A stretch of DNA of 64,000 nucleotides from Acephala macrosclerotiorum (GCA_014904845.1 MU119202.1:186001-250000); one strand, 5' to 3'. Shown: positions 11,626-25,642, counted from the first letter of the stretch. Notes: generated by a model from the sequence alone, not told the origin. A program made the numbers and translations.

Positions 11626-14496
11626 TCACGAACTGATGCTCTGTCCAGCTGGTCTGTGATGATCCGAATCCGAATGCTTTATGGGAGGAGTAGGATCTTG
11701 CAGACGGGGACTTGGAGACAAGGAAGTAACAGGTGGCAAAACTGATGGCGTTGCGGACCCAAAGCTTCCATTTGAAGTTGATGGACGAGGTGGGGAGTGT
11801 TTGGTTGGGGAGATGCCAGTCATGGTAGGTGGTAAGTTGGGTGCATAATTTTCTAAATTTCGTTGGGCGGCTGCGGATTGAACTGAAGAAGTGACAATCG
11901 GCTGTGAAGATACCTTAGGTAGAGTTGGGCTAGAGACGGGGCCTGCGACAGCGGTGGAAAGGCTGGAGAAGCTTGACGTTGCACTCGTGTTGTTCACGGG
12001 CATCAAAACTGGGGCGGCAGCAAGAGGAGAGGGCAAATTGACCGAACTTCTTCGCTGCCCGTCATCAGCGGATCTTGAACTGGGGCCATTTGACATCTGC
12101 GGCTGTGTAAGTCCGGAATATTGAGCTGTAGACGGGGCGCTTTGCGTTGGAGAGTAACGTGCCGAGGGGTTCTGAGATGGCTGACTCGAGGCTACCTGCT
12201 GATATGGGGAGCTAGGGTGGTTACCGTTAACGAAGGTGTACTGCTGTGGTTGGGCAGGCGGAGGTAGGCTAATGGGACTGTGTGGAAGGGGCGAGGAGAA
12301 TGCGTGGGAGCTAGATGGTCGTGGAGGACCGTAAGGAGATGCAGCTGCGGGTGTTCCATTGCTCTGATAGGATCCGTAGGGACCGGAATAGCCTGAGCTT
12401 GGCGGTCGCATAGGAGATGATGCATGCTGCATTGAAGGGTAGGGCGAGGTTGAGTGTCCGTTGTTCTGTTGAGGGTATTTGGCGGTGTTTGAATAAGGTT
12501 GTATTGAAGTCTTTTGTGGTGAAGCCTTTTGGGTTGAAGCAGATGGCGGCTGTTGCCATGAGGAGGTCGCTTGAGCATGTGGTGTTGGGAACGAATGAAG
12601 AGGTGGTAAATGGCCTCCATGTGTTGCCTTTCCAATTTGGGAGGAAGACTGCTGGTGATTTTGGGTACCATTGATGTTGCTCACAATTGCTGGCGATCCT
12701 TCTTGCTTTGGTGTTGCTGATGAAGAGGACCCAGGCCTATTAATCTTGATTTTGATCGGAGGGTGCGTTTTGGCTCGTTCAGCGTCTTCTGCACGGCGTA
12801 CGCAGGTCTTGCAGATGAAGGCGAAGTCGTCACGCTCAGCCTCGACTTGACTTACACCCACGCATTTACTGTGCTGCCAGATGTTACACTTATCACAAGC
12901 GATGCTGTGGGTTCCGTCATCGATCTGACCGTAGGCTCCACAGATGCAGTCGAAAATCCAGTCCTCCTCTTCCGTGAGCTCCTTCAATGCCTGCTTCTTT
13001 CGTTCAATCTCTGCCTTGAGGTGTCTTTCAGAGAGACGTCCTTCTCCCGACTCTATCTTCTTGCTGTCTTCGGAAAGGTTGGCGAGCTCCTCTTCATGGA
13101 GAATACGGCGTGCCTCTCGTTCCTTGAGACGCTGTTCCCGTGTCATCATTCTCGACTCTCTCTCCTTCTCCAACTTCAGCCATTTCTCCTGTTCTTTCTT
13201 GGCCATAGCAAGCTCAGCCTCTCTCTTGCGTTCGGCTTCCCGAGCTTCCTGCTCCTGCTTGTGTTGTTCCATCTTGCCTGCGATTCTGCTAGATCTCTTC
13301 GCGGTAGCAAGCTTCTCTAAGTTGAGCAGCTCGCGTTCCTTTTGTGCTTGTTTACGCTTCCGAGCTTCCTCTTGCTTTTCCAGTAGTGGTAGAACATCAT
13401 CGACAATGCGCTTTCTCAAGGTCTTCTCGTTTGGGTCTCGACTCTTTTCAATGGAGGCAGTAAATGCGTTGAACTCATCCAGAGAGACCGCCAAGCATTC
13501 CCAAACCATACCGCCAAATCCGTCATCTTCCTTTTCTGTCTCCTGATCTCCGATGTTGTCATCTTCCGTAGGCTCAGCGTCGGTCTCTGCAGGCTCGGAA
13601 ACCTTTCTACGCTTGCTGGCGCGAGAGGCAGCTTTGGCTTTCTTGGAATTCTTCTTAGGTTTGCGTGCTGGGGGTGGAGGTGGCGGAGGGTCAGTTCGAC
13701 GATATAGACGGTTGTCATCGAGGACGAAATATGTGCGATCTTCAGAATCCCATCCAAAGGGTTCGATTCGCTAAGAATGTGTCAGCGCAAGACTTGGGAC
13801 CTTGTGTATACCACCTTACCCAGATCGTCTGCTCCGTATCCTTCTGTTCCTCCATCTTCTCCCGAATCTTGTCTGGGTTGACGAATGTCCATTGAGTAAG
13901 TTGTTGAAGGACTCGGATCTAAACATAGTTGTGTGAGCGGATTTTAAAATATGTACTGACGGGACAACACACCTTCGTGAAGATATCGAAGTCGTCGAAT
14001 TTATTGGGTTCCTCCTCGACACCGAAAGGGTTTCGTTCGGGGGCTTTGGCAACATATTGTCTTCGGGTATATTCGTCGAAGATCTCCGGCCTTCACAATA
14101 TTAGAAAGATGATAGACATTGAAGAAGCGACTTACGTCAGGCCCCTATGTGATGAAACGTATTTAAGAAGAGCAAGACCGATCTCGGGTAGAACAGTTGA
14201 ATTGTGCTTCAGACATTCCATCTCCAATTCCTATTATCAAATGTGAGTATGCGGAGGGGTGAGGATGTATCCAGGGGTCGAACCTCGACATCTAGGTTCT
14301 CATCGAGCTTGACAGCTTGTCCGAAGGTCTGGCCGCGTTAGACTACATTAGTTCCATTGGATAGGTTGCAACATACAAAGATCCACTGTGACAGGTTTGA
14401 AAACTCCCACATATTCCGAATTTGTTCTAATAGACTGCGCTCCTTGGGAAGTTCAGAAGCCTCCTCCTCAGCCGCCTTGCGCTTCCGCGAAACCAT
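11626..14496 (-). CDS. PHD-finger chromatin protein with DDT/WHIM-like N-terminus
   Basis: Six exons (14377-14496, 14284-14328, 14136-14230, 13973-14090, 13820-13918, 11626-13770) encode 873 aa. The N-terminus (IRNMWEFSNLSQWIF, then VKLDENLDVEELEMECL) resembles a DDT domain. A WHIM-like segment follows (EPFGWDSEDRTYFVLDDNRL). After a long charged coiled coil there is a PHD finger at about residues 434-482, with Cys/His spacing CICG, CDKCNIWQHSKC and CKTC. The C-terminal third is Ser/Pro/Gln-rich and disordered. DDT, WHIM and PHD together are typical of accessory subunits of ISWI-type remodellers (RSF1-like), so a nuclear histone-reading role is inferred. All intron phases agree. It is divergent from CCH1 across a 0.95 kb spacer. 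Confidence 0.88.
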
Positions 14497-15445
14497 CTTG
14501 GTGGCCAACCTTATGGCGGATGCGATTCTTGTAGAAAGAGGTTGAGGAGTTTGAGTGCGTAACGTCAGCTAGTTCAAAAGTGTAACAAACACGTTGGGTG
14601 TGGTGTGAAATTTCCCGACGCGTTGAAGACCTTCAAAATCTCGCGACCCCCCAAGAAGAGTCAAGCGTATCAATCACGTGGTGCGCTCGACAACTTGAAG
14701 AGTCTACGGGCAGTATATGGTTGATATTATCTGTTCTTAATCTAGGTGGATGCTAAAAATCAAAGAACAGAGACAAGCTGTAAGCAGTCTATGATGAAAC
14801 TCCAAGTGCATGTTATGTACAGATTCTTCAACTTGGATGTATTTGGATTCGTCCCTCTCCGGTATTTGTACTTCTCTTAACACCAGCCACAACGCCACAT
14901 CTGTTCGAGAGAGACGTTTCGCAAGGTTTATGCGTGATCGAGCTGTAGGAAGATAAAATGAAAGCGCTTGGTATGATTACAGATGAATGGAAACCATTGT
15001 ACCGCACAGATTGGACGGCTGGAATCTTTGTGCCCTTACAACATTTATTCTCATCTTCAATTCATTAATATCAACGTCGCTGCATGGCAGCTTTCTATTT
15101 TAAGGCCCGTCACTTGCATGCGCTAAAAGTGTGCCCCTGGTAGGCTGAAGTCCCACTGCCTCGTGTTTGGAGGAAGATGTTACAGAAGTTGGGTACTTTC
15201 AAACGACCTCCCATATTCACAACCAAAGTCGGCGTGATGATTATGATGGAGAGAAGCAGCTTCACAGGAATTTGCAGTTAATCCTCTCCGTAATGCGCCT
15301 TGATGATACCCACGACCACGAGTACTTCTGCTTCGCCACGTTCATGAATTGCAACGTCCAACACCCAAGTCTTCATTCGAATTCTGGCAACAGTCAACCA
15401 TATCACGATAATAGAAAGACCTTCGGGTCAGTGGCATAGGTCACA
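14497..15445. promoter_or_regulatory. Shared intergenic region between the PHD gene and CCH1
   Basis: The two genes are divergently transcribed from this 0.95 kb spacer, which has no gene of its own. A CACGTG palindrome sits at about 14675-14680, near the PHD-gene start. That it binds a bHLH factor is only inference. Confidence 0.45.
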
Positions 15446-18400
15446 ATGCCTCCCTCGAACAACTCGCAGGATTCCCCGGCGACCCCTCCACGATCCCAAT
15501 CGATACCAATCGAATTGCATGACCTCAACCAGCCTCCGAATTCAGCAGATATAGCAGATTGGGAGCAGCGACACAGCAGAGGAAGGAGTCTACTTGGCGG
15601 AGGATCTCGGCCTACAAGTGGTAGTAATGGTGGCCCGAGATATGAGAGATTGGGCGATGCCTCTCCCAGTCCGACGGAGAGGCAGAGGAATCGTGGCCCG
15701 CCGTTGACAGTATCTGGCAGGCAGTTGCGGAATGTTAGGGATGAGCTGGAGACTCCAGTATCACCAGTTGGAAATCCTGCGGATTTTCAAGCTGCGATGG
15801 GATTTGCAGGGCTTCTGGTTCCGGACATCAGTGTATCCCATGCGCCATCCACACGTACACCCTCATATGGCTCTGGAGACTTTGATGGACATTCGCCTTA
15901 TGGCGGCGACCATATCGGTCCACCTTATGGGGATTCTACAGACGACCATTCATACTTTCCCTCGGAACCCGATACGATGCCTTTAACAGATCCGAATTCA
16001 ATGCAGCCTGTAAGCGGCGCTGAACCTACAACTCCTGATGGCCAGAGACATGATAGATCAAGGTCGAGTTTCCAGAGCATCAACTTTAACACACCCGATA
16101 CGGTATATAGGGGTTCCAGGTTAGGTGATGAGCTTGTGGATGTGGAGGTTGGTGCATCACCACATGGCGGCCGGTCGAGATCGCATAGTTATGGCAACGC
16201 CTTGACTCCAGATGGTCGGAATAGATCGCGATCGCCCTCAAATTCTGGAGCTTTATCAAGAGCCGGTTCAATCATGAGGGCTATGTCCACGCGTGTTGTC
16301 AATCCCGAGATCGCTGAAATCACAGCCCGTATCGAAGCTTCGCGGGACGAAAGCATGACCAACACTCTTGGAAGTCTTAGTGATGAATCGGAAACGAGGT
16401 ACCAGCCAAAGCACAAGAAGGATCCGCTTGCCCCAGGTCCAAACTATCGCCAAAATTTGCCTACAGCACCAGTCGAAAAGGCAATGCGCTTCTTTGGTGG
16501 GGCCCGACCGGAGCCAGAGTACGAGGAAGAACAGCCCAATCAACCTTCCAATCCTCTCAAAGGCAAAACGCTAGGCATATTTTCACCAGAGAGCAAAATT
16601 CGGAACTGGCTATGCGATCTTCTAGTGTACCCCTTGACCGAACCCGTCATATTAATTCTTATTGTTGTTCAGACAATACTGCTTGCTGTGGACGCCTCTC
16701 AAAACGTCTACGAACATCCACGACCAGCCTACTTTGGCGGATCTCCGATGGACAAAGCCTTGATCGTTCTCTTCTCCATCTTTACACTAGAGATTATTGC
16801 CCGTGTTATTGTTTCTGGTCTTGTCTACAATGCACCCGAATACAGCACGCGTTCAGCCAAACAAGGGTTCAAGTCGGTAGTAAAAGAGAAGTACCAAGCT
16901 GTCTTCAAACCCCAACGACAGAAGTCACTCAGGGCGCCAGGCCATGACTCTGTCAACGCTCCAACCGTTTTACGATCCTTTTCTGCTATTCAAAGCGAAG
17001 GAATTCGAACTGTGGAGCAAGCACAGCGCCTACAATTAGCAAGGCGGGCGTTTCTGAGACATTCCTTCAACAGACTTGACTTCGTAGCTATAATCGCGTT
17101 TTGGACTGCATTTGCCCTAGGTCTTACTGGAATTGAAGATAGCTTCCATCTCTACATTTTCCGGATGTTGAGCTGCTTGCGTATTCTGCGGTTGCTGGCT
17201 CTCACAAATGGCACAGCTGTACGTACATTCCTCGTTGACAGTCGATTCTTGCTAACTCACTGTTTAGATTATCCTCCGAAGCTTAAAGAAAGCAACGCCC
17301 CTACTTGTTAATGTGTCTTTTCTCATTGGCTTCTTCTGGCTCTTATTTGCTATCATTGGGGTTCAGAGCTTCAAATCAAGTTTTGATCGTCAATGCGTGT
17401 GGATCGATCCCAGCGATCCATTCAACAATTCTGGCTTAGCATACACGCAAGTCTTGCAGTTTTGTGGTGGCCAGTTCAACAACGAGACTGGACTCGAAGA
17501 GCCTTACATGACCGGCGTTTTAGGCAATCTCGATACTCCGATAACTTCACTCAATCTCCAAAACGCCTCAACCTCTCACAAGGGCTACTTGTGCCCACGA
17601 GGGTCTTACTGCCTGGAGCTCCGGCCAGACCAACTTCCATACAATGGCACGGTTAGCTTCGACAACATATTCCAGTCTCTAGAACTTGTTTTCGTTGTTA
17701 TGACAGCTAATACGTTCACGGATCTCATGTATTACACCATGAACTCGGACTACTTAGCAGCTGCTCTGTTCTTTGCTGGCGGCATCGTCATCATGATGCT
17801 TTGGCTGCTTAACTTGTTGATTGCGGTCATCACTTCCTCCTTCCAAGTTATCAGAGAAGAGGGAAAAGCTAGCGCATTCGCAGCCCATGTGAAGGGTATG
17901 CTACAGGTTAAGGAATCAGACACGCTAAGACGAAAAAGCAAGATGAAAGCGCTCTTCGATAAGACGTACTGGTTCTGGATAATCGTTATTGGTTATGATC
18001 TCCTCTGCCAAGCATTTCGAAGCTCGACGATGTCCCCCGATCGAGGCCAATTCATTGACACTTCCGAGATCGTGGTGACATTTATCCTCCTGGTTGAGAT
18101 CATTATCCGGTTCGCTGTGGATTGGAGAGGCTTCTTCCAGGAGAACAAGAACTGGTTCGATCTTGCGCTCGCCACTATAACGACAATCATCCTGATTCCA
18201 CCAATTCGAACCTCTGGCCAACCATACGCCTGGTTGTCGGTCTTCCAGATACTTCGAATCTACCGTGTCATTATTGCTGTGCCAGTCACTAGAGCATTAA
18301 TTATGCTTGTGCTTGGCAATTCAAGTGGCATAGCGAATCTGATGCTGTTCGTGTTCTTGATTACCTTCTTGATGTCTATCTTTGCTGTGCAGCTCTTCCG

Positions 18401-21400
18401 AGGCGAGTTGACACCCCAGGACCCATATGGTAACGAAATCCGCGTTACCTTCTTTACGATATACAACGCCTTTCTAGGCATGTATCAAATTCTTTCTAGC
18501 GAGAATTGGACGGTAAATCTCTATAACATCACCGCTTTTGATACTGCACGAAATACTGCTTGGATTGGAGCTGTCTTTTTCATTGGCTGGTTCATTCTCG
18601 CAAACTTCATTCTAGTGAACATGTTCATAGCTGTCATTCAAGAGAACTTCGACGTGTCCGAGGATGAGAAGCGTATGCATCAAGTCAAGTCCTTCCTCAA
18701 CAGGAAAGAGTTGGGAAGCTCGTCCAGCAATCTCTCGCTTTCTGCCATCTTCCGCTTCGGTCGCTCAAAATCCACAAAAGACCCATTGGATTATGGACCA
18801 GCAACAATGGAAATGCTCTTAAAAGATGCCGTTGTGAGGGACTTTCTGGATGATGAAGCCAACAATGCAGAAGAGCCTACGCCACTAACCAACACTCCTC
18901 CTGCAGAGACTGCTGCTGCAAAAACTGGTTTCATCCCCTCGCTCAAGCACAGGTTCATGACTCGGATCTGGAATCGGGAACCTAATCCCTTCTACTCCAA
19001 CATTCAATTTTCTACCAGCCCAGACGAACCAATCGATGCCAGAACGATGGCTAAGGAGGCTGTTTCCTCTGCATCCCAACGCAAGAAAGCTCAACGTGAA
19101 TTCCTAGCTCGACACCCGAACTACAATACCTCTTTATTCATTTTCAAGCCTAGGAATCCTATCCGTCGCTTGTGCCAGAAAATCGTTGGTCCAGGCAGAG
19201 GCAGCGAACGATTCGATGGCGTCGAACCTAACACAGTCGTCTGGTACACCTTCTCGGCGTTCATCTACGCCGCTATTATAGCAATGGTCCTTCTTGCATG
19301 TATCACAACTCCACTTTACCAGAAGGAATATTTCAACACGCACACATTTAATGTCAGGAATTGGTTCGTATGGGCGGACATGGCTTTCGCAGCTCTTTTC
19401 ACTATCGAAGCCCTGATCAAGGTCGTCGCCGATGGGTTTTTCTGGACTCCTAATGCTTACTTCAGAAGCTCATGGGGCTTCATTGATGGAATCGTACTTA
19501 TCACCTTTTGGATCAATGTTATTACCTCGCTGACAAATGATGGGGCTGTGTCAAGAGCTGTTGGCGCTTTCAAAGCACTTCGAGCTTTAAGATTGCTAAA
19601 TGTCAGCGACAGCGCCAGAGACACCTTTCACTCCCTGATAATCGTTGGGAGCTGGAAGATTATATCGGTAAGTGCTACCTGTTCTCCAAAAACTTGGAAG
19701 AAAACTAATGGTGGTAGGCTGCTTTCGTCTCTCTGTCCCTGTTGATCCCTTTCGCCATCTATGGAGTCAATTTATTCAACGGGCAGATGTTGGGATGCAA
19801 TGACACGTCAGGAACCGTCTCCAACCTGACGGACTGTTTCGGAGAATACACGAACACGCCTTATAGCAACAACTGGCCTCTCGTTTCGCCTCGAGTAGTC
19901 TCGAATCCCTACTACAGCTTCGACAATTTTGGGAGTGCTCTGTTTATCCTGTTCCAAATTGTCTCTCAAGAAGGGTGGATAGACGTAATGTGGAGTGCAG
20001 AGTCAATTACTGGTCGTGGACTCCAGCCTGAATACTTTGCCAGCCAAGGCAATGCACTCTTTTTCGTCATCTTCAATCTCCTTGCCACAGTCTTCGTTCT
20101 GACTTTGTTCATATCTGTTTTCATGCGGAATTACACGGAACAGACAGGTGTGGCATTTTTGACTGCCGACCAGAGATCTTGGTTAGAGCTGAGGAAACTG
20201 CTTAGACAAGTCTCACCTTCAAAGCGTCCACAGAGCACCGAAGGAAACAAGTTCAAGGATTGGTGTTATAAAAGGGCTGTCAGAAAGCATGGCCGGTGGC
20301 ACCAAGCGATAACAATTGTGCTCGTGTTGCATTTAATACTCTTATTGGTCGAATACTATCCCGAGCCTGAAGGGTGGGATGAAGCCAGAACTTATGTGTT
20401 CCTCGCCTTTACGGTCTTTTACGCAGCAAACGTCATAGTGCGCATCATTGGGCTTAGCTGGTCACGGTTCAGAAGGAGCTCTTGGGATTTATTTGCCCTC
20501 TGCGCAGTCTCCGGCACCTTGGTTACGACAGTTCTCCTCCTTACGAGCTTCGGCGAGCAGAGCTACATCCAACTGCACAAATTATTCTTGGTGGCCATCG
20601 TTCTTCTGCTCATCCCACGCAATGACGCACTAGATCAACTATTCAAGACAGCTGCAGCAAGTTTAACAAATATTGGGAACCTTCTCGCAACTTGGTTTGT
20701 CCTCTTCTTGGTCTATGCCATAGCCCTGACACAGACTTTCGGCCTTACCCGATTCGGAGGCCAAGAGACCAATAATCTCAATTTTAGGACTGTGCCAAAG
20801 GCACTAATTCTACTCTTCCGAATGTCCTGCGGAGAAGGATGGAATCAGATTATGGAAGACTATGCTACGATATTGCCACCGCTGTGTGTGGACGATCTTA
20901 GCTTTTTCAACAGCGACTGCGGCAGCACACAATGGGCTAGAGCATTGTTCATCTCGTGGAATATCCTGAGCATGTACATTTTCACCAGTTTATTCGTCTC
21001 GCTCATTTATGAAAGCTTCAGTTACGTCTATCAGCACTCCAGTGGACTAGGGAAAGTGAGTCGAGAGGAAATCCGACGCTTCAAGCAAGCATGGGCGACC
21101 CTTGATCCCGAGGGCACGGGGTTCATTTCCAAAGAGCAATTTCCACGCCTTCTTGGTGAATTATCTGGAGTTTTCGAGATGCGCATATATCCGCACGAAC
21201 ACTCGGTGCGAAGAATCTTAGAAGACATCCAATCAGAACCGACGAGTGGTAGGATTGTCTCCATGGCATCCACAAGCGTAGCCCCCACTGTCAACTTGAA
21301 GAATCTCAAAAAAAGGCTTGCTGAGATTGATGCTGTCGCCGTTCGACGAGCAAGAGCACGATACAACCTATTCTTCGAAGAAGTCATGGTCTCAGCTGAT

Positions 21401-22199
21401 GTAGACCGGGGCATCTCTTTCACAACTGTTCTAATGATCTTAGCCCATTACAATGTTATCAGTGACAACAAATCTTTGAAGTAAGCATAGAACTCAGTTC
21501 AAAGTTTACATTGGCTAACAATTTCTAGGCTTGAAGAATTCTTGCGTCGCCGCGCCCGCCTCCAAAGGGTAGAGGAAGAGGTCCGTAGACGAATTGTTCT
21601 TGGCTTCTTCGATACAATGTAAGTCCTTCCATGAAGACGGATCTAAGCTTGCCATGCTAATAAAATCTAGGTACTGGTCCAGGAGATTCAGAAAACACCT
21701 GGCGATGAAGAAGTCTGGTCGCATGACCGACATTCCTCAACTTGGTCCTGAGGTTTTCGTTGACGATGTTGACATTTCCAAGCAAGCCAAATCAACAGTG
21801 TCACCTATGCTGTCACCTCTACTGTCACCACCATCGCCAATGGATATCAGCGATCCTAGGTCATCTTTCATTGCGCATGGCCTAGATAGCGCTGCAAGAC
21901 ACCGCAGAGGATCTTCTCTTGGCCAATTGGGTCCATTTCCACCAGGAAGCCCTGGAATATCTCCAGGTGTATCTCCTCGAAACTCGCCGCAACTTTCACC
22001 ACACCGGCCGACAAATTCGGCTTACAGCTTCGAAGGAGGAGAGCTCACAGAAGGTGCTGCGGGCTCTGCGCACAGCAGTCGGCGTGGCAGTTCTGTGACG
22101 GCAGAAAATGTGCTCGAAGTGCTCGACAATTCTGCTTGGGGAGAGAGTATCCGACGCAGTTTCACGATGAGGCGACCGAATCGAGGAGGAACAGCGTGA
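15446..22199 (+). CDS. CCH1: Voltage-gated calcium channel alpha subunit Cch1
   Basis: Five exons (15446-17218, 17268-19667, 19718-21480, 21529-21618, 21671-22199) encode 2,184 aa. The protein is the pore subunit of the high-affinity Ca2+ influx system of the fungal plasma membrane, which works with Mid1 in stress and mating calcium entry. A disordered N-terminus of about 380 residues precedes four ion-channel repeats. The four pore loops read MTANTFTDL, LSSENW, VSQEGW and CGEGW, so the filter positions are N-E-E-E. An EF-hand-like segment (LDPEGTGFISKEQF) follows repeat IV, then a Ser/Pro-rich tail. Exon joins are in frame (TA|II, IIS|AAF, AA|G, AT|G). The length fits fungal Cch1. No MID1 is in the window. 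Confidence 0.96.
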
Positions 22200-22892
22200 T
22201 AAACGAACGCTTCATCGCGGTTTGAGAATTAATGTGATGAGCACAGGCATACATCTGAGCGTATATTTTTGGTATTGGGAATGGCAAGCGGGGCGGCGGT
22301 GTTTACCTAGATTTGGGTTCTGAGCGACCGTGCGAACTGTCGCAGTCGCATGATGGGATCTTTTGCTGGGAGGCGCAAGCGAGGCGTTTTAGAGCGGAAG
22401 CATCAAGACTTTTTTGTTTCAACGTGCGGGGCAATGATGTAAATATTTACGGTTGGGATGGACTAGAACTAGTTCACCATGGGTGTACGAATGTTACTCT
22501 GCAGTACGGATAGTTTAGAAAGCACTAGTGTTCTGCTACAGCTTTTGAGTACGATGGGAGGAAGCAATGGGTTCATAAAGATAATTTGCATAGCCATGGA
22601 GTCGTGAATAAATATACCAAGAAAAGCATATTTGGTCTCATTAATCAACAATGCTACAATATGTAGCATATGTTTTAGCTTCCAGATTTCGAGTTCCAAG
22701 CAAGTTTTGTTGATAGTGTTAGGTCGCGATACCATTGTTTCATGACCTGATCGGCACTTGGTTGTTCCTTCCTTCAAACATCACGATGACACAGCAAAGA
22801 AACCTCATCACCTGATCAATCAGCTCAACATTCTAGAAATCATCCAGTCTCTATACAGTTCTCATGTCATTCCTGTCAATCAAATGCGATCC

Positions 22893-22925
<33 letters not shown>

Positions 22926-24531
22926 CCTTGGGTTCTTCATACGATATCACGACGGCATAAGAAACATTCATAAATATCTGCAACAAGATCCAGATTGTGC
23001 CTTTTCACTTCTTGGCCGTGTCAATCCCTTGCAACAGGCCCTTTACTAGGCTGTAAGGGGAATAGTAGAGATGGAAGGGCGGGGTGAATTTGTATGGGTG
23101 AAACAGTGTGAGTATCCTGGTACATCTCCCTTATTTTCTTCTAGAAAGGAGGAATAGCCGGAATCGAGGTAGGGGACGGAGAATGAGGTGTTTGATCATC
23201 ATGGAAAAAATGCCTATCAGGGATCGACTAGAGGGTCTATGCTAGCTTGAGACTTGTGTTGGTTGAGTGGTGGTGGTGATGAGGTGTGATTTTTGTTGCT
23301 GTCTTGCTGCACTGATGCAGGTGTGAGGATGTCTCGAAGTTTAGTGATCGATTGGAAAGGGGGTTTCGTTTGACGAAGCGGAGGAGGGCATCAAGAACTA
23401 ATTCCTAAGAATCAAGAAACATTCAAGGTCTTGACGTTGAGGATATTCTTGGTGAGGCTGTGAAGAGTTCCATTGCTTGGGAAGGGCTGAGATCGAGTTT
23501 TGGGTGGGCCAGCCAATGGGTCGTGGTGGTCTCGCGATGGGTCCGAGGTTCCTGGAGAGGTTCGTCATCTGGGCGATCCGGCTGCGTGGCACCGCAATTA
23601 TCAGCCCCCTCACACGTACCTCGAACTACTGTGCAGCACTTCTCCTAACTGTCCCTGACAGCACGCACTACAGAGTGGTCACTCTGGTGGTGTAGTCGTA
23701 GCCTACACCTCGTATCCCTCCTCGCATCTGCGTCCGCTTCCCTGTCAAATTTGCTTCACTATGCCCTAGCTTCCCTCGCTTCTCACTCCAACATCTTTGT
23801 AACAGTCTATGCATTGAAAGAAGCCACCAAGCATAGTCCACCTGCATTAATATGGCCACCTTTTCTCATACGTTCATCCTTATTGCATTCTCAACCCGTA
23901 CCGGACTGGCAATCCAGTCCGTCTCGACCCTTCTTCGCCTCCACAGTCAACCGTCAATTCTTCCCCTTGTTTCCTATCCCTTTCTATTTGCAGCCCCTGC
24001 CGTCATAGCGTGGGAGAACAAGAGCCACTTAAGTACTGGGACTTGCGTACTTCAAATTGAGTGTTCCCTTTGCTTGTTGAGATTGTCAAGGATTTCCGAC
24101 TTGGGTCTGCATATCCATTTACTTCGAGCATCTGCATTATTAAGGTCTATCACGACTCGTCACTCGTTCAGCTTGCTCCACGTATACCTTCCACATACAC
24201 AAACTTCCTAATCATCACCCTTTCTTCAAGCTTTCGAGGCTGCGCCGTCGATATCCACTTGCATTGCCTGCACACGAATACTTCTATTTCCAACCAACGA
24301 AGAAAGGAAACAGAAGTCATTTAAGTCGAATCGAACCTCTTTCATGATCGACGCGGAACGTTAATCTTACTTGCTTTTCTGGAAACCTGACGAAGATCAC
24401 GACTCTTGGACATCCTTTCAACCAAACTCTATCTTCACCGGACATCGATCATACTTCTACCTCGCCCTTCGTCATCCATCCCATCTTATTCTATACCTCA
24501 CACATTTACTATATCATCCACATCATTCGAA
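22200..24531. other. Intergenic with a poly(A) tract
   Basis: These 2.3 kb lie between CCH1 and the next small gene and I see no gene in them. A run of 29 A residues lies at 22893-22921. The last 300 bp are pyrimidine-rich and probably include the 5' UTR of the downstream gene. Confidence 0.55.
22893..22921 (+). repeat. Poly(A) homopolymer, 29 nt
   Basis: An uninterrupted A run lies in the CCH1 3' flank. It could be a simple homopolymer or the tail of an old retroposed sequence. No retroposed gene body is recognisable upstream. Confidence 0.85.
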
Positions 24532-24813
24532 ATGCGCACCACACGCTTCCAGTCTCTCTCCTTCTCCAGCCTTCGATCATCCCTCCGTCGGTCCTCATCA
24601 GCATCTCACGGCTCAGTGATATCCAGTAACAGAGACTCATATGCTTCCAACACCTCATCACCTATCAGCACTATCGATGCTATTATGCGTCGACAGCCCT
24701 CGATGCTAGATATGGAGGAGGAGAAGAGGAGCTTTGGTTCTGGGTTAGAGATCTTGGAACCAAGACCGTTGGTATACTGGGGTGGACTTGAAGAGAGAAT
24801 GGGGTCGTTGTAG
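24532..24813 (+). CDS. Small Ser-rich conserved-looking protein, unknown function
   Basis: A single exon of 93 codons starts at ATG 24532 and ends in TAG. The N-terminal 45 residues are Ser/Arg-rich (RTTRFQSLSFSSLRSSLRR). The C-terminus is compact and ends in LEPRPLVYWGGLEERMGSL, a motif I associate with small uncharacterised proteins of filamentous ascomycetes, though this was not verified. No signal peptide or membrane segment is seen. The long CT-rich 5' flank looks like a leader. An alternative is a chance ORF, but the ordered C-terminus argues against that. Confidence 0.55.
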   Translation: MRTTRFQSLSFSSLRSSLRRSSSASHGSVISSNRDSYASNTSSPISTIDAIMRRQPSMLDMEEEKRSFGSGLEILEPRPLVYWGGLEERMGSL

Positions 24814-25642
24814 ATGGGATCTGTCTTGCTTGAAATATAGAGGCCAGGTTTCCTCATCCCATCGAGGACACTTTATATGATGAGAGAAGACGAGGACGAA
24901 CGGTGCAGGGACAACAACGAATGATATGATGTCCGAGGTTGGCTGGGGACTACACAGGATCGATGTCAATTTTTGCAACTACAAACAGCGTTTTACGATT
25001 CTCACGGCTTGGGGATACACGAATCGACTTTGGGCACTTGGGATACGGTGGCGCAACGGAATGTGCTTGCTGGCTTTGCTTCATGATGGATTGATTGAAT
25101 TTTGGGTTGGGAGGGTGAGGGTACTTTGGAAGGAAGGGGATTTGGATTGGTGGATATACCAGACGCTTGCCTTCATACGCATTCGATTACTAGAAACTCG
25201 ATGTTACCGAAATTTATACAAGGAACTTTTTTGTTTCTGACGACATAACTTACATTCTAGTCCCGGGATTGACGTGAATATGCAGGTGAAGAAATTCAGG
25301 AAGTCGTGATGCTCAAACCCGAGATGAACCGGACAAGGAATTTCAGCAATTCGAGAATATCTCGAGCCAAAATCGAATGAAGCCTGGTGTGAGTGATATG
25401 GTGTTGTTGAGGGAGTTGCGATTCACACGCCATTTCCCAGTCTTCGGCCGAATGAGAACCCGGAATCGAGATTTTTGAGTTCTCTCCCATTCACACCGAC
25501 ATTCAACGAGTCAAGCCATCAAAGTGCGAAATCCTTTCCTTCGTCCGAATTTCATTAACCAAGTAGCCTTCGTCCTCGATATCTGAATCATCGAATCGTC
25601 TGAAGTTTCGAGGTCCTCACTTGACCCCTTTGCGCACTCAAC
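24814..25642. other. Intergenic, upstream of the ferroportin-family gene
   Basis: No gene is recognisable in these 0.8 kb. The last 150 bp are CT-rich and probably hold the promoter and leader of the transporter gene. Confidence 0.5.

Noticed and set aside
14116..14246. Plus-strand frames overlapping the PHD-gene exons
   Set aside because: They are antisense to well-supported exons with matching splice phases and are shadows.
22893..22921. Poly(A) run as evidence of a processed retrogene or LINE insertion
   Set aside because: No coding relic or target-site duplication is visible beside it. A plain homopolymer is sufficient.
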